Origin: JAGOEX01 sp964630905
GTDB lineage: Bacteria > UBP6 > UBA1177
Reading direction: 5' to 3'
Length of the DNA: 64,000 bases
NCBI GenBank assembly: GCA_964630905.1
Contig: CAZVWR010000005.1
Coordinates: 1-64,000, forward strand
A program made the position numbers and the translations under genes. Position 1 is the stretch's first letter, and every line of letters begins with the position of its first letter. The notes under the pieces were generated by a model. The model saw nothing but the letters and a program-made list of their open reading frames with translations. It ran no database searches and was not told where the DNA came from. Below, piece by piece: positions 62,193 through 64,000 of this stretch.

Positions 62193-63896
62193 TTACTTAT
62201 CGAGTTTTTTTGCCTTTTCAACGATCTCAAGGAACTCACCTCTGTATCCGAAAGGATCATCCCCGATGTTCGCCTTGGCTCTGCTGATGACAGCGTCATA
62301 AGATGAATTTTCTTTGAATTTTGATTTTCTAAGAAGCATGCCGAATTCAACGACTGAAGATGCAAAACCCATGTTTTCCGACATTTCGTCACTGATGTTC
62401 CCGCTGGTCATGAAAGTATCCATATACTTGCTGATGTCTTCGTCGGGCTCTTTATATCTCATTTTAAGGAGCAGATAGTCATTTTCACTAAATTCCGACT
62501 CTTCTTCCTCTTCAACTCTCAATATTTCTTCTTTAACAAGGATAACTTCATAAAAAGCTGTAACCCTGTGACCTGAACCGATCTCTCCTGCGTCTTTTGT
62601 GTCATCATCGAAATCTTCATTCGGCATAACTCTGTTCTCATAACCGATAAGACGGTATTTTTCGATCTTTGCAGGATTGAAAACAACCTGAAGTTTCACA
62701 TCCTTAGCAATTGTAAACATATTTCCCATAAGGTCAAAAACGAATACTTTCTCGGCCTCTTTTTCTGTGTCTATATAAAAATAGTTCCCGTTACCCGCAT
62801 TGGAAAGTTTTTCCATCTTTTCATCCTGATAGTTCCCCATTCCGAAACCGAGAATTGTGAGGAACACCCCCTTTTCACGCTCATCCTCTATAATTGCGAC
62901 AAGCTCTTCATCACTTGACGGTCCGACATTGAAATCGCCGTCTGTTGCAAGAATAACTCTGTTGTTCCCGTCTTCGTTAAGATTCTTTTCAGCAAGTTCA
63001 TATGCAGTTTCTATTCCCTTTGCTCCGGCAGTTGACCCTCCAGCTGAAAGTCCGTCTATTGCCTTGTTTATTTTGTCCTTCTCATCACCGGGAACAGCAT
63101 CAAGAAGAATTCCTGCATCCCCCGCATAGGTCACTATGGAAACAAAATCCTTTGCAGAAAGCCGCTCAACCAGTTTTTTGAACGCTTTTTTTAGAAGAGG
63201 CAGTTTGTTTGTGTCATACATTGAACCAGATGTATCTATGAGGAATACCAGATTGCTTGCCGGGATCATTTCGGGGTCGATCTCTCTTCCCTTCAGACCG
63301 AACATTACAATGCTTGTATCATCGCTCCAGGGTGAATCCGTCATTTCCATTGTCACCGAAAAAGGCTTTCCTTCCTCTGGCTGAGGATATCCATAATCAA
63401 AATAGTTCACCAGCTCTTCAATTCTTATTCCGTTGACTGAAGGCATCTGGTTGTAGTTCATGATATAATTTCTTACAAGCGAATATGAAGCCGTGTCAAC
63501 ATCAATTGAAAAAGTTGAAGTGTTCTCCTTTGAAGTCTCTATAAACTCATTCTCGATAAGATCTCCGATGCTTCCCTCAATATTTCCATTTTCGTCATCA
63601 CTTGTTTCGGCATTTTCATCGGTAGAACCCGTGTCACCGCTGTCCCCTGTGTTGCCGGAATTACCTGTATCGCCTGTATCACCCGTATCGCCTGTTTCCC
63701 CTGAATTTCCTGTGTTTCCCTCGTCATAGTTTCCTGAATTACCGGTATCTCCCGGTCCATAGTTATCATTGTTAGAGCCGCTGTCACCAATATCGGTTTC
63801 GTTGGAGCTCTTGCTCAAACTGTCTGAGCCGATACTACATGACGAAAAAATAAAAAAACTTAAAATAACAAATAAAGCAACAGATAGCTTCTTCAT
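62193..63896 (-). CDS. VWA-domain lipoprotein (YfbK-like)
   Basis: A 567-residue lipoprotein. Lipid Cys is residue 20 (FIFSSC). A low-complexity Gly/Asp/Thr/Asn/Ser linker (about 40-100, GDTGDTGNSGN-type) follows. Next is a YfbK-type N-terminal region (FSIDVDTASYSLVRNYI), then a von Willebrand factor A domain with MIDAS DTSGSM at about 221-226. The C-terminal YfbK-type domain follows. VWA domains bind protein ligands through a metal ion. GGAGGTG precedes the ATG. No promoter was clear in 63897-64000. Confidence 0.9.
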   Translation of the reverse strand: MKKLSVALFVILSFFIFSSCSIGSDSLSKSSNETDIGDSGSNNDNYGPGDTGNSGNYDEGNTGNSGETGDTGDTGDTGNSGNTGDSGDTGSTDENAETSDDENGNIEGSIGDLIENEFIETSKENTSTFSIDVDTASYSLVRNYIMNYNQMPSVNGIRIEELVNYFDYGYPQPEEGKPFSVTMEMTDSPWSDDTSIVMFGLKGREIDPEMIPASNLVFLIDTSGSMYDTNKLPLLKKAFKKLVERLSAKDFVSIVTYAGDAGILLDAVPGDEKDKINKAIDGLSAGGSTAGAKGIETAYELAEKNLNEDGNNRVILATDGDFNVGPSSDEELVAIIEDEREKGVFLTILGFGMGNYQDEKMEKLSNAGNGNYFYIDTEKEAEKVFVFDLMGNMFTIAKDVKLQVVFNPAKIEKYRLIGYENRVMPNEDFDDDTKDAGEIGSGHRVTAFYEVILVKEEILRVEEEEESEFSENDYLLLKMRYKEPDEDISKYMDTFMTSGNISDEMSENMGFASSVVEFGMLLRKSKFKENSSYDAVISRAKANIGDDPFGYRGEFLEIVEKAKKLDK

Positions 63897-64000
63897 GGCA
63901 TCACCTCCAGGGCAGATAAAAATTAAAACCGTGACTATAGTGACATAATTGAAGCGTTTTTATTGAAAAATTTTGAAATATATTTCAGTTGACGGAATCT

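Overview
The window is AT-rich chromosomal DNA from a Gram-negative bacterium that invests heavily in exported proteins. Evidence includes many lipobox signal peptides, OmpA-type proteins and a Na+-translocating NADH:quinone oxidoreductase. Acidic Asp/Ser/Thr/Glu linkers follow many signal peptides. Thrombospondin type-3 calcium repeats, a Myxococcus-type Cys-rich repeat and a C-terminal Gly-Cys-Gly-Cys tail are most familiar from the myxobacterial/deltaproteobacterial grade. I would place it there or in a related uncultured lineage, with low confidence. No rRNA, tRNA, CRISPR array, intact transposon or integrase was found.

Layout. Positions 1-6022 hold a truncated lipoprotein gene and a 1920-residue C25 (gingipain-like) surface protein with a heptanucleotide tandem repeat upstream. 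Positions 6279-17273 are one tightly packed leftward operon of housekeeping and envelope genes: rlmN, an MBL hydrolase, malQ, a LeuD-like protein, a triple-DsbA lipoprotein, pgpA, an EF-G paralogue, an IMPase, DUF1844, a 57-residue protein and a PEGA protein. A divergent promoter pair separates it from the rightward rluD, PopZ-like, ruvX and HMA cluster (17437-20240). Positions 20237-27405 carry an ABC-F ATPase, a coiled-coil exported protein, a lipocalin-like lipoprotein, an MscS channel and small lipoproteins.

Positions 27409-37883 are a second long leftward operon: a propeller lipoprotein, an amidase, nqrBCDEF without nqrA, an unknown 167-residue protein, a flavodoxin-ferredoxin protein, a solute-binding hybrid histidine kinase and a 21-residue membrane peptide. 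At 38039-40508 an MFS gene is followed by a KilA-N gene and a second, diverged copy of the MFS 3' end, which looks like the footprint of an integration or recombination event.

Positions 40532-60946 form the most distinctive region. A CheB-CheR-PAS protein and a hybrid kinase precede a promoter, a leader of about 245 nt and a rightward array of envelope and stress genes. These are three DUF3494 (ice-binding-like) lipoproteins, two with Ig-like arrays, OmpA and DUF4398 proteins, an lmo0937-type protein, two sll1863-type coiled coils, an AI-2E-type permease, a PRC-barrel protein, a DUF883-like peptide and a LEA-14-like lipoprotein. The array shows recent internal duplication (a 512-bp perfect repeat) and an older duplication that has decayed to a hairpin. 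Positions 60958-63896 carry pyrB and a von Willebrand factor A lipoprotein, both leftward.

Several small genes were identified by reading the sequence directly: 57, 48, 55 and 21 residues, plus the truncated gene at the left edge. Starts were moved to internal codons wherever a Shine-Dalgarno sequence and a signal peptide or family start agreed.
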